NCBI GenBank assembly: GCA_021413845.1
Contig: JAIOPP010000005.1
Coordinates: 1-46,299, forward strand
Reading direction: 5' to 3'
DNA: 46,299 bases
DNA from: Planctomycetia bacterium
GTDB lineage: Bacteria; Planctomycetota; Planctomycetia; Pirellulales; PNKZ01
The translations under genes were made by a program, and so were the position numbers. Below the pieces are notes generated by a model that was given only the letters and a program-made list of their open reading frames with translations, had not been told where the DNA came from and made no database searches. Positions 1 through 8,103 of this stretch are shown in pieces (the first letter of the stretch is position 1; each line of letters starts with the position of its first letter).

Positions 1-2
1 GC

Positions 3-284
3 GGGGCGAGCGAACCCTCGGCCGTGCCGCTGCCGGATCTCGGCGACACCTATCTCGCTTTGTCGCGCCGCGAGTTCGTCGTACGCCGTCACGGCCTCTC
101 GCACGCGCAATACGAATTGCTGACTTCGCTGGCGGCGGGCCGGTCGCTGGGCGCGGCCTTGGCTGCGCTCGCCGAGTCGAACTTGCTCGAACACGGCCGC
201 GCCGACGGCATCTCCGCCGAACTCGTGGCCCGCTGGTTCACCGATTGGTCGCGGGCCGGATTCTTTCAAGGCTTATCGTCGTAG
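3..284 (+). CDS. C-terminal part of a protein, possibly HvfC/DUF2063-like (5' truncated)
   Basis: The reading frame is open to the left edge of the window, so this is the C-terminal end of a longer gene; the GTG at position 24 is probably internal. The visible residues are helical, with the pattern LSHAQYELL, then an AAGRSLG turn, then a closing WFTDWSRAGFF segment. That resembles the C-terminal half of DUF2063/HvfC-type proteins, which partner DUF692 (MNIO) enzymes in RiPP maturation. This family call comes from recognising the pattern by eye only, and the N-terminal domain that would settle it lies outside the window. The gene ends with TAG, 83 bases before the next gene on the same strand. 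Confidence 0.5.
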   Translation, partial: GASEPSAVPLPDLGDTYLALSRREFVVRRHGLSHAQYELLTSLAAGRSLGAALAALAESNLLEHGRADGISAELVARWFTDWSRAGFFQGLSS

Positions 285-367
285 GCCTGCTGGCAATTCG
301 CGCGGCGCGATGAAATAATGGCAGCCGCTCGTCGCACCACTTTGAGCTCTCTCTTCCGGAACCTGCC

Positions 368-1348
368 ATGACTTCGCCTGCTTCGATTCCGCGTCGCGAT
401 CTACTGCTGCAATCCGCCGGAGCACTCGGCCTAGCCGCTTGGGGAGGAGTTGCCGTGACGGAACCATCGGCCCGCGCCGCGACCGCAGTCGAAAGCAAGC
501 GACCGGCCGATGAGCCGTTCGGCTATTGCCTCAATACGAGCACGATCCGCGAGAAGAAGATCGGCATCGTCGCCGAATTGGAAATCGCCGCCAAGGTCGG
601 CTACCACGCGGTCGAGCCGTGGATGAAGCAGTTGGAAGAATACGTGAGCGGCGGCGGCTCGCTGAAAGACCTCGGCAAGCGGATCGTCGACCTCGGGCTG
701 ACGATCGAAAGCGCGATCGGCTTCGCGCAGTGGATCGTCGACGACGATGCGGCCCGCGCCGCCGGCCTGGAAGCGGCGAAGCGCGATATGGCGATGCTCG
801 TCGAGATCGGCGGCAAGCGTTTGGCCGCGCCGCCGGTCGGTGCGCAGAAGATCGCGAACATGAACTTGTTCGTCGTCGCCGAGCGTTATCGCAAGCTGCT
901 CGAGCTCGGCGCGCAGATGGGAATCGTGCCGGAGCTGGAAGTGTGGGGCCACTCGCAAACGCTCGGCCGGCTCGGCGAAGCGGTGCTCGTAGCCATCGAA
1001 GCCGGGCACCCGCAAGCTTGCCTGCTGCCCGACATCTATCACATCTTCAAAGGCGGCAGCGAATTCACCGGCTTGAAGCTTCTCAGCGGTCAGGCAATCC
1101 ACGTTTTCCACGTCAACGACTATCCCGCCTCTCCCTCGCGCGCCGAACAAACCGACGCCGACCGCGTGTATCCCGGCGACGGCGTGGCGCCGCTCAAGGA
1201 GATCTTCCGCACGCTGCATACGAACGGCTTCCGAGGTTATCTATCGCTGGAGTTGTTCAATCGGGAGTATTGGAAACAAGATCCGGAGCTCGTCGCGAAG
1301 ACGGGCCTGGAAAAGACCCGCGCCGTAGTGCGAAGTGCGTTTGCATGA
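368..1348 (+). CDS. Sugar phosphate isomerase/epimerase family TIM-barrel protein, Tat-exported
   Basis: The 326-residue product starts with a Tat-type leader: RRDLLLQ at residues 9-15, then a hydrophobic Ala/Gly/Leu stretch, so export is predicted. The mature part starts near residue 53 with FGYCLNTSTIRE and has the alternating strand/helix pattern of AP endonuclease 2/xylose-isomerase-like barrels. Acidic and His residues typical of the metal site are present (VEPW near residue 80, ELEVWGH near 195, PDIYH near 220, HVNDYP near 260, SLELFN near 300). Planctomycetes carry many such proteins of unknown substrate, and sugar epimerisation or inositol/keto-sugar catabolism is only inferred. The stop codon overlaps the next start as ATGA, so the two genes are translationally coupled. 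Confidence 0.85.
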   Translation: MTSPASIPRRDLLLQSAGALGLAAWGGVAVTEPSARAATAVESKRPADEPFGYCLNTSTIREKKIGIVAELEIAAKVGYHAVEPWMKQLEEYVSGGGSLKDLGKRIVDLGLTIESAIGFAQWIVDDDAARAAGLEAAKRDMAMLVEIGGKRLAAPPVGAQKIANMNLFVVAERYRKLLELGAQMGIVPELEVWGHSQTLGRLGEAVLVAIEAGHPQACLLPDIYHIFKGGSEFTGLKLLSGQAIHVFHVNDYPASPSRAEQTDADRVYPGDGVAPLKEIFRTLHTNGFRGYLSLELFNREYWKQDPELVAKTGLEKTRAVVRSAFA

Positions 1349-3186
1349 GTTTCGATTTCACTCTGTGGTCGGTCGGAATCCGCGGTTTGTGCGACGCGCT
1401 CGCCGCGCTCCGTCCGCAAGCGGAGGAGCTCGGCGTCGCGTCGCCGGAGCGCGAAGAGTGGCATCAACTCCTGCTGCATAAGCTCCGGCCGCAATCGTTC
1501 GGCACGCCGCCGCTGGTGGTCGCCGTGGTCGGCGGAACGAACATCGGCAAGTCGGCGATCTTCAATCAACTCGCCGGCGAAGACGCCAGTTCGGTGAGCC
1601 CGCTGGCGGCAGGCACGAAACATCCGGTCTGCTTGTGCCCGGCCGGCACTACCGACGACGGACTTCTGCGATCTCTTTTCGAGGAGTTCACGCTCAAGCC
1701 TTGGAGCGCCGCGGCCGATGCCCTAGCCTCGGCCGAAGAACACTTCTTATTCTGGCGTGCGAGCGCCGCGGTGCCGCAGAAACTCTTGTTGCTCGATACG
1801 CCCGATATCGATTCCGACGCGCAAGTGAATTGGCAACGGGCCGACGCCGTACGACAGACGGCCGATGTGCTGATCGCCGTGTTGACTCAGCAGAAATACA
1901 ACGACGCGGCCGTGAAGAAATTCTTCACCCGCGCCGCCGAGGCCGATAAGGCGGTCATCATCGTCTTCAACCAAATCGATCTCGCGCTCGATCGCGACAT
2001 CTGGCCGACCTGGGCCGAAGTCTTCTGCCGCGATACGGGCGTGAAGCCGGTGCGAATTTATGCCGTACCGTACGATCGCCGCGGCTCGCAAACCCGCGGC
2101 CTCACGTTCTACGACATCGGCGACGAAGGCCGCTCGCAGCTGCCCGCGCCGACCGATCTCGGCCGCGAACTCGCCGACCTGCGCTACGACGAGCTCAAAG
2201 CCCGGACGCTGCGCGGGGCTCTGAAGCGCGTGGTCGATCCTCGAATCGGCGTGGAGCGTTATCTCGCCGAAGTGCGCGAGACGAGCCGGCGTTTCGCGGC
2301 GGCGCGCGAGGCGTTGGCCGATGCCCATCGCGTGACGACGGCGTGGCCCGGCCTGCCGGCGAGCGTGCTGGTCGGCGAGATTCAACACTGGTGGGACGCG
2401 CGGCGCGGCGAATGGTCGCGCACCATTCACGGTTTCTATCGCAAGATCGGCAGCGCGGTCACGGCACCGGTGAAGCGGCTCTGGCGCGGGCCGAGCGATG
2501 CCGCTGGCGATCCGCTGGCCGAGTATCGTCGGCGCGAGCAGGCCGTGATTATCGAAGGGGTTTCGCGATTGCTCGACGAATTGGAGCGGTTGGCGAACGT
2601 CGGCAACGAGATTCTTCGTCCGCGGGTGACGAAGCTCCTCGGCGGCACGGCACGCGAAGAATACCTCCGTCGGATCAACGCAGCGTACGCGCAGCTGCCG
2701 GCCGTCGACGATGAGTTTCGCAATTGGGTGGGTCAAGAACTCGAAAAGTTCGAGCGCGATCATCCTCGGGCCGCGTCGTGGCTTCGTTCGTTCGACACGG
2801 CCGCGGCATTCGCGCGACCGGCGATCACGGTCTCGCTCGCCCTCACCGGCGTCTGGCTTCCGGCCGGCGATGTCCTTGGGCAGACGTTCGTACACGTCGC
2901 CGGGCAAACGGCCGGCGAGATTGCGACCACGGTCGTCGTCGCCGGAAGCGGCGAAGCGATGGTCGGCGCCGCCGGTACCGGCTTGAAGCATGCTGCGGGC
3001 CAGCTCTTCCGCCGGCTGCAAAGCGATCATGCCCGACGTCGCGCTCTGGCTCTCACCGCGATCTTCGAGCGCGAGTTGCTCGGCGAGCTCCTCGCGGAGT
3101 TGCAGCGCGGAGCCTCGGTCGGGAATGGAGCGGAGTGGCGAGCCGCGGCGGAAGCGGCGACGACGCTCCGCGCGTTGGCATCGTAG
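1345..3186 (+). CDS. Dynamin-like/HSR1-type GTPase, probably membrane-associated
   Basis: The 613-residue product has a clear GTPase G domain: the P-loop GGTNIGKS at residues 63-70, DTPD (G3) at 151-154 and NQID (G4, a variant of NKxD) at 209-212. A mostly helical region follows, and near the C-terminus a Gly/Ala/Val-rich hydrophobic stretch (about residues 490-545) could insert into membrane. Length and layout fit the 50S-ribosome-binding or dynamin-like GTPases of planctomycetes rather than Era or Der. The frame stays open far upstream (to position 526), but that part is an out-of-frame shadow of the isomerase gene. The ATG at 1345 overlaps the isomerase stop as ATGA and begins MSFDFTLW. 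The coupling to an exported sugar-isomerase-like protein is unexplained. Confidence 0.85.
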   Translation: MSFDFTLWSVGIRGLCDALAALRPQAEELGVASPEREEWHQLLLHKLRPQSFGTPPLVVAVVGGTNIGKSAIFNQLAGEDASSVSPLAAGTKHPVCLCPAGTTDDGLLRSLFEEFTLKPWSAAADALASAEEHFLFWRASAAVPQKLLLLDTPDIDSDAQVNWQRADAVRQTADVLIAVLTQQKYNDAAVKKFFTRAAEADKAVIIVFNQIDLALDRDIWPTWAEVFCRDTGVKPVRIYAVPYDRRGSQTRGLTFYDIGDEGRSQLPAPTDLGRELADLRYDELKARTLRGALKRVVDPRIGVERYLAEVRETSRRFAAAREALADAHRVTTAWPGLPASVLVGEIQHWWDARRGEWSRTIHGFYRKIGSAVTAPVKRLWRGPSDAAGDPLAEYRRREQAVIIEGVSRLLDELERLANVGNEILRPRVTKLLGGTAREEYLRRINAAYAQLPAVDDEFRNWVGQELEKFERDHPRAASWLRSFDTAAAFARPAITVSLALTGVWLPAGDVLGQTFVHVAGQTAGEIATTVVVAGSGEAMVGAAGTGLKHAAGQLFRRLQSDHARRRALALTAIFERELLGELLAELQRGASVGNGAEWRAAAEAATTLRALAS

Positions 3187-3259
3187 CTGCGATCGGATCA
3201 GGGTCCGCGAACCCGCAAGCTATGCCGCGGCACATCGGGCTACGGTCGCGTCGACCTGA

Positions 3260-3562
3260 CTACGAGGTCTTCTCTTTGTGATATACCGCGCCGCTGACGA
3301 AGGTGACCGTCAGCAGTTCGTTGTGGTGGACCCAGGTCATTTGAATGGCCGGCGGGCCGCCCCCTTCGAGACGAAAGCCGGCGCGACGATTCGGCGCGCC
3401 GAGGAGCTTCACGACTTGCTTCTCGCTCATTCCGGTGTTGACTGCGGAGAAGCCGGCCACTTTCGGTTTCTTGCCCCAATTGCCCCAGAAGCTTGCATTG
3501 CATCCGCCGAACGAGGCGATTCCGATAGCACCCAAACAAGCGAGCATTTTGCGACGATTCAT
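3260..3562 (-). CDS. Small SmpA/OmlA (BamE-fold)-like lipoprotein
   Basis: The 100-residue product begins MNRRKMLACLGAIGIASFGGC. The basic n-region, hydrophobic core and FGGC lipobox suggest a lipoprotein with Cys21 acylated. The mature part contains GMSEKQVVKLLGAPN, the hallmark helix-turn of SmpA/OmlA/BamE-like domains, followed by two beta strands (IQMTWVHH and LLTVTFVSGAVYHK). BamE assists outer-membrane protein assembly in Proteobacteria, but many planctomycete proteins with this fold are uncharacterised, so no precise role is claimed. A GGAGAAG ribosome-binding site lies about 7 bases before the ATG. The gene is convergent with the GTPase and divergent from the DUF4332 gene. Confidence 0.75.
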   Translation of the reverse strand: MNRRKMLACLGAIGIASFGGCNASFWGNWGKKPKVAGFSAVNTGMSEKQVVKLLGAPNRRAGFRLEGGGPPAIQMTWVHHNELLTVTFVSGAVYHKEKTS

Positions 3563-3879
3563 CGTGGTCTTCTCCGGAGATAAGCAGATCCGAACTTCTC
3601 GGACGTCTTATGTTTCCAGCGTAATTCGCGCCTCGAAGGTTGCTAGAAGCGAACCGCGCGTGAATCGTCGCACGAATCGCTACGACCGGAACGCCGGAGC
3701 CGTAAAAGTAGAAATACTCCGGGGAAAGCGGCGGGAAATAGGCTTCCTTATTGTGCGTGTTCCATTCCGCCTTCTGCATTTACCCGCTCCGTGGTAGAGT
3801 CTCGACGCGCCGGCTGCGGCGGCTTTCGAGTCGGCCGAGGAAGTGATTTTCCGTCGCACGTTCAAGGAGGAACGGTTCC
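3563..3879. other. Divergent intergenic region (317 bases)
   Basis: This spacer separates the lipoprotein gene (-) from the DUF4332 gene (+) and should hold both promoters. Short open frames here lack coding character. I see no convincing -35/-10 pair. The only clear signal is the AAGGAGG ribosome-binding site of the + strand gene near 3863-3869. Confidence 0.5.
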
Positions 3880-5763
3880 GTGTCGTTGCTGTATCGCGTC
3901 GTATTCGCCGCCGCTTGCAAGAACACGCACCATCGACTCGTGCTCGATGCGCTGCGCCACGTGCGCGATCCGCGCGCCGACGTCTGGCGCGACCTGTTTC
4001 TCTTCTATTACGAAACGCTGCTCAAAGGGGCCAAGGCTCCCGACGACGAATTCAAAGACTTCGTCAACCATGTGCTGCACGTGCGCGACAACTATTGGGG
4101 CGGCGCCGTTAAGTCCGCTCAGCTGTGGTATAAGCTCGCGCTCGATGCCCTGCGCAATCAAGATTGGAAGGAAGCGGTCTACTCGGCCGGTGTGTTGAGC
4201 CACTACTTCACCGATCCGTTTATGCCGCTGCATACGGCCCAAAGCGAAAGCGAAGGGAAAGTGCATCGTCCGGCCGAATGGAGCGTAGCGCAGTCGTATG
4301 TCGAACTGCAAAACATTATCGAGCAAGATCTCGGCGGCTACCCCCACGTCGAAGTCCCCGCGACGACGACCTGGCTCGCCGACCTGATGCGTTACGGCGC
4401 GGAAGAAGCGACGAAGCACTACGAAACGATTCTCGAACACTACAACCTTTCCGCCGGCGTGAAAGACCCGCTCAAAGGGCTCGATCAAGAGCTCAAAGAT
4501 CGGATCGCCGGACAGATCGCACTGGCCGCCGGCAGCTTCGCGAGCGTGCTCGATCGACTCTGGGCCGAAGCGAAAGTCGAGCCGCCGCAGAAGTCGCTCA
4601 CCGTCGAAACCTTCGTCTCGACGGCGATCGTGCCGATCTTTTGGATCACGAAAAAGCTCACCGACGTTAAAGATAAAGCCGCCGTCATGGCGATCTACGA
4701 CGAAGTGCAGCGAACCGGAAAAGTAGTGCAAACGCTGCCGGAAGACGAACGAGTCGTCCGTCGATTGCATGCCGAGCAAGTGCTTAAGAAGCCGATGAAG
4801 GAACTCGATGCCGAGAAGCCGAAGTCGACCGGCACGGAGTACGGCAAGGGAGCCTCACCCCGGACGCGCTCGAATCGAGCCCGCATCGTGAAGCTGCCGT
4901 CGTTGTTCGCGCTGCCGGCGATGCCGCGGATGCGCATGCCGACGGTTCGCGTCCCGTCGTTCGCTGCCATGAAGTCGGCTGCCGGCAAGATGCACATGCC
5001 GAAATTGAGCAAGCCGAGCATCGGTATGCCTTCCATGGCAGGTGCGACCTCCGGCGCGAAAGCGGCCTTGGCGAAGCTCGGCAAGTTGCCGAAATGGCGC
5101 AAAACCAAAACAGCGGAAGCCGAAGCCGGCGTGGCACCGGAAGCCGAAACGGCGAAGGTCAAGAAGCCGGCCGAATCGATCTTACGCAGAACGCCTCCGA
5201 CGACCGATCTCGACGCCCCTCGTACGTCGACCCAAACTCCTTCGGCCACGATTCGCCGGACCGATCCGCCGGGCGAGACGCCGCCGAAGCCGAGCGACGC
5301 GCGCCGCGAAGGTACCGGCACGCAGCGTAAGTTTTATCTAGAGATCGGCTCGCGAATCGAAGACGCTCCGTCGATCGGGCCCAAGCTGGCGCGGCGTTTG
5401 GAAGCGATCGATATCCATACCGTGAGCGATTTGCTGGAATGCGATCCGCGCCAGACGGCCCCGCTCTTGAAGGCGTCGTTCATCGATGCCGCACTCGTCG
5501 CCCGCTGGCAAAAGGAAGCGGAGTTCGTTTGTCGCGTCCCTCGTTTGCGTGGTCACGACGCGCAGATTCTCGTCGGCTCCGGCGTCGACGATGTCGAAGA
5601 CTTGCTCGGACGAAAAGCCGCGCCACTACTGGAAGAGATCGAAGAATTCCTCACCACGCAGGCGGGCGAAAAGATCTTGCGCGGCAACGCGCGACCGGAC
5701 TTGGCCGAAGTCGAACAGTGGCTCGAACAAGCGCACGATGCCCGACCGTTGCTTACGGCGTAG
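3880..5763 (+). CDS. Zinc phospholipase C/S1-P1 nuclease-like domain fused to DUF4332
   Basis: The 627-residue product starts at GTG, chosen because AAGGAGG lies 10 bases upstream. Residues 1-260 are helical with metal-ligand-like signatures: THHRLVLDALRHV (16-28), HVRDNYW (67-73) and SHYFTDPFMPLH (107-118). The last matches the H-x(3)-D-x(4)-H arrangement of the zinc-dependent phospholipase C/S1-P1 nuclease fold. Residues 340-480 are disordered, first rich in Met-Pro repeats (MPRMRMP, MHMPKLSKP) and then in Pro/Thr/Lys. Residues 485-627 form a DUF4332-like helix-hairpin-helix domain (IGPKLARRLEAIDIHTVSDLL), a predicted nucleic-acid-binding type. Substrate is unknown, and no signal peptide is evident, so a cytoplasmic role is likely. 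A nuclease role is inference. Confidence 0.75.
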   Translation: MSLLYRVVFAAACKNTHHRLVLDALRHVRDPRADVWRDLFLFYYETLLKGAKAPDDEFKDFVNHVLHVRDNYWGGAVKSAQLWYKLALDALRNQDWKEAVYSAGVLSHYFTDPFMPLHTAQSESEGKVHRPAEWSVAQSYVELQNIIEQDLGGYPHVEVPATTTWLADLMRYGAEEATKHYETILEHYNLSAGVKDPLKGLDQELKDRIAGQIALAAGSFASVLDRLWAEAKVEPPQKSLTVETFVSTAIVPIFWITKKLTDVKDKAAVMAIYDEVQRTGKVVQTLPEDERVVRRLHAEQVLKKPMKELDAEKPKSTGTEYGKGASPRTRSNRARIVKLPSLFALPAMPRMRMPTVRVPSFAAMKSAAGKMHMPKLSKPSIGMPSMAGATSGAKAALAKLGKLPKWRKTKTAEAEAGVAPEAETAKVKKPAESILRRTPPTTDLDAPRTSTQTPSATIRRTDPPGETPPKPSDARREGTGTQRKFYLEIGSRIEDAPSIGPKLARRLEAIDIHTVSDLLECDPRQTAPLLKASFIDAALVARWQKEAEFVCRVPRLRGHDAQILVGSGVDDVEDLLGRKAAPLLEEIEEFLTTQAGEKILRGNARPDLAEVEQWLEQAHDARPLLTA

Positions 5764-5768
5764 CCCAG

Positions 5769-5792
5769 ACAGTTGTGTAGCGCCGCAACTGT
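5769..5792. terminator. Stem-loop between convergent genes
   Basis: ACAGTTG (5769-5775) and CAACTGT (5786-5792) form a perfect 7-bp stem with a 10-base loop, centred in the 34-base gap between the convergent DUF4332 and lpxI genes. No U-tract follows, so termination is inferred from position only. Confidence 0.35.
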
Positions 5793-5797
5793 TGAAG

Positions 5798-6706
5798 CTA
5801 CGCGGCTTCGCCGGTCGTCAAAGCTTGAGCGGCGGCTTCTAGGGCAATGATGGCGAGCCCGTTGCGATCGGCAAAGCGGCAGACCGCTTCTTGATCGATG
5901 ACGATCGTCTTGCCGGCCTCGATCGCGAGGCAACTCGCCCCGGCACGCACCATTTGCTCGAGCGTGCCGATGCCGATCGTCGGCACGTCGAACCGCATGT
6001 CTTGCTGCGGCTTCGCCACCTTCACGACCGTGAACTTCCCGGCGCTACACAGCTCGCCGGCGCGAAGAATGCAGGCGTCGGTCCCTTCGATCGCTTCGAT
6101 GGCGAGGGCGTTGCGTCCTTTCACGACGACGCTCTGGCCGATGTCGAGCCGGCCCATCTCCTTGGCGAGTTGCCAACCGAATTCGACGTCTTTGCGTTCG
6201 AGAGCCGTCGGCGGACGGCGCGAGAGTTGTCCGAATTTCACGAGTAGCTCCGGAGCGAAGTCGGTGGCGGGTGCGAAGTCGATTCCTACGCCGGCAAATT
6301 CCTTGACGATCGTGCCGAGCAGCGTGTCGTCGCGGCGATCGACCTGCGTGCGGATGAAGTTGTTATAAAACATCCGTATCGTGCGGAGGTCGGGCACGTA
6401 ATGCAGCCACACCAACGGGCGATAAAGCCTTGTCTTGTGGATCTTGCCGGCCATCGTGGCTTGCACGATGCCGTGTTTTTGGAAATAGCGGATTGCTGCG
6501 CCGAAGCGCGCCACGCCGTTCCATTGGAAATGTTTGCAGAAGGGCCGGAGCGCTGCGGCATCGGCATGTTCCTTCACACCGAGACAGTAGACCTCGTAGC
6601 CTTGCGCGACGAGCGCCTCGGCCACGACGACCGGATAGCGCCCCCAGCCGGCGAAGAGGCCGATCCGTTTGCTTGGCATTATCGAAGAAGCGGAAGCGTG
6701 CGTCAT
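5798..6706 (-). CDS. lpxI: UDP-2,3-diacylglucosamine pyrophosphatase LpxI (DUF1009)
   Basis: The 302-residue protein has the two-domain layout of LpxI, which hydrolyses UDP-2,3-diacylglucosamine to lipid X and UMP in lipid A synthesis, replacing LpxH. Visible family features are the N-terminal IGLFAGWGRYPVVVA, the TMAGKIHKTRL segment, the RRDDTLLGTIVKEF helix, and the C-terminal domain with MRFDVPTIGIGTLE and AIEAGKTIVID. Length is slightly above the usual 270-290 residues owing to about 10 extra N-terminal residues; MPSKRIGLF at Met10 is an alternative start. It follows lpxD with a 2-base gap, so co-transcription and translational coupling are very likely. Confidence 0.9.
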   Translation of the reverse strand: MTHASASSIMPSKRIGLFAGWGRYPVVVAEALVAQGYEVYCLGVKEHADAAALRPFCKHFQWNGVARFGAAIRYFQKHGIVQATMAGKIHKTRLYRPLVWLHYVPDLRTIRMFYNNFIRTQVDRRDDTLLGTIVKEFAGVGIDFAPATDFAPELLVKFGQLSRRPPTALERKDVEFGWQLAKEMGRLDIGQSVVVKGRNALAIEAIEGTDACILRAGELCSAGKFTVVKVAKPQQDMRFDVPTIGIGTLEQMVRAGASCLAIEAGKTIVIDQEAVCRFADRNGLAIIALEAAAQALTTGEAA

Positions 6707-6708
6707 GC

Positions 6709-7791
6709 TCAGGCCGCGGCTTGGTCGTCGGTACGCGGAGCCTGCACGGCCTGCGAGGCTAGTAACTGGGCGAGCGATTTTTCCAGCGCCTTGATCTGCT
6801 TGCGCATCTCGGGCAACTTTTGCACCGTCGCGAGGATGAGCATCTGATCGCGCTCGGGCGTCGCCGGAATTCCCAACATCACGGCTCCCGCGGCGACGTC
6901 GTTCATCACGCCCGACATCGCTCCGAGCACGGCCTTGTCGCCGATGTGGATATGATCGCGCAGGCCTGCTTGCCCGGCCATGACGACGTAATCGCCGGTC
7001 GACGTGCTGCCGGCGATGCCGACTTGCGAGCAGATCAGGTTATGCTTGCCGATCACGCAGTTGTGGCCGATCATCACTTGGTCGTCGAGCTTGGTCCCTT
7101 CGCCGATCCGCGTCGGGCCGTAGGTGCCCCGGTCGATCGTCATGTTCGCGCCGACTTCGACGTCGGACCCGAGCTCGACATGGCCGAGCTGCGAAGTAAG
7201 TTGATGCTTGCCGGCGACGAGCTTGTAGCCGAAGCCGTAAGCGCCGAGCACCGCGCCGGCGTGGATGATCGAGCGCGGGCCGACGATCGTGTTTTCATAC
7301 AGCACGGCGTTCGGGAAGACGACCGTCCCTTCGCCGATCTTCGAGCCGGCCATGATCTGAGCGCCGCTATGAATCACGGCACCGGTTTCGATTTCCACCT
7401 CGGCACCGATGACCGCGCCGGGATGAATGTCGACGCCGGCCGCGACCCGCGCCGAAGGGCTGATCACGGCTTGCGGGCTGATGCCCACGGACGATGAGGC
7501 CCGTTGCGGACGAAACGCCGCAATAATTTTTGCGAACGCGCCATGCGCATCGGCGACTTCGATCGCGGCGACCGGCAGCGACGTGCCGCACGCTTCGATG
7601 ACGGCCGGCGGCGCGAGGACGGCCGCGGCGCGCGAACCGGCCAGCTTCTTCAAGCGTTCGGGCTTATCGATCAGCGTGAGTTCCCCGGCCGCGGCGGTCA
7701 TGATCGGCGAGGCGCCGGTGATCGGTTGATGCGGATCGCCGTGCACGATCCCGTCGACGAGGCGTGCGAGTTCTCCCAACGTATGGGCCAT
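6709..7791 (-). CDS. lpxD: UDP-3-O-acylglucosamine N-acyltransferase LpxD
   Basis: The 360-residue protein has an N-terminal uridine-binding domain (residues 1-100), a left-handed beta-helix of hexapeptide repeats (about 105-310), and a C-terminal helix. LpxD adds the N-linked hydroxyacyl chain to UDP-3-O-acylglucosamine. The catalytic His is His243 in IGHN, matching the family's His, and GAYGFGY near residue 183 and NMTIDRGTYGPT near 216 are characteristic. The frame is open to 8103, but the ATG at 7791 (MAHTLGELARLVDG) matches the family N-terminus and follows a GGAAAGGA ribosome-binding site. The first gene of the lpxD-lpxI pair, it implies a lipid-A-bearing outer membrane. Confidence 0.93.
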   Translation of the reverse strand: MAHTLGELARLVDGIVHGDPHQPITGASPIMTAAAGELTLIDKPERLKKLAGSRAAAVLAPPAVIEACGTSLPVAAIEVADAHGAFAKIIAAFRPQRASSSVGISPQAVISPSARVAAGVDIHPGAVIGAEVEIETGAVIHSGAQIMAGSKIGEGTVVFPNAVLYENTIVGPRSIIHAGAVLGAYGFGYKLVAGKHQLTSQLGHVELGSDVEVGANMTIDRGTYGPTRIGEGTKLDDQVMIGHNCVIGKHNLICSQVGIAGSTSTGDYVVMAGQAGLRDHIHIGDKAVLGAMSGVMNDVAAGAVMLGIPATPERDQMLILATVQKLPEMRKQIKALEKSLAQLLASQAVQAPRTDDQAAA

Positions 7792-7936
7792 GGTGGAATC
7801 CTTTCCATCCCGGGGGCGGCGATAGTATGAGCGATGCGCGACCGAAAATGCGGGCGGACGGTGCGCAACATCGCAGGGGACGAAATCTATCCCTTCGGCG
7901 AAGTTGCGGCAAGATGAATGAACGCGCCAGAAATCC

Positions 7937-8069
7937 TTCGCCCGGCGAGAGAAGGTGGCCGAAGGCCGGATGAGGGGCGACCTGTCGAGCAGTCGCGACC
8001 TCGAATCAGCAGCGAAGCAGCCCCTCATCTGTCGGCTACTGCCGACATCTTCTCCCGCGGGGAGAAGGG
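7937..8069. repeat. Imperfect palindromic intergenic repeat
   Basis: The left arm at 7937-7978 (cttcgcccggcgagagaagg, continuing to gatgagggg) is an imperfect inverted repeat of the right arm at 8021-8069 (cccctcatct, continuing to cgcggggagaaggg), with about 42 bases between. Inner hairpins are also present (GGCCGAAGGCC in the left arm, GTCGGCTACTGCCGAC in the right). It sits in the 312-base gap between the phosphatase and lpxD and occupies most of it. Similar CCCTCATC...GGGAGAAGGG palindromes are, from memory, dispersed in planctomycete intergenic DNA, so this is probably one REP-like copy. No gene is seen here. Confidence 0.7.
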
Positions 8070-8103
8070 TTTTAAGACATGCCGGCAGTGCTGAACTACG
8101 CAA

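Noticed and set aside
526-1344. Upstream extension of the GTPase frame
   Set aside because: This part is Arg-rich and lies out of frame inside the isomerase gene; the real start is ATG 1345.
7792-8103. N-terminal extension of LpxD
   Set aside because: The LpxD N-terminus and ribosome-binding site are at 7791; the extension covers a palindromic repeat.
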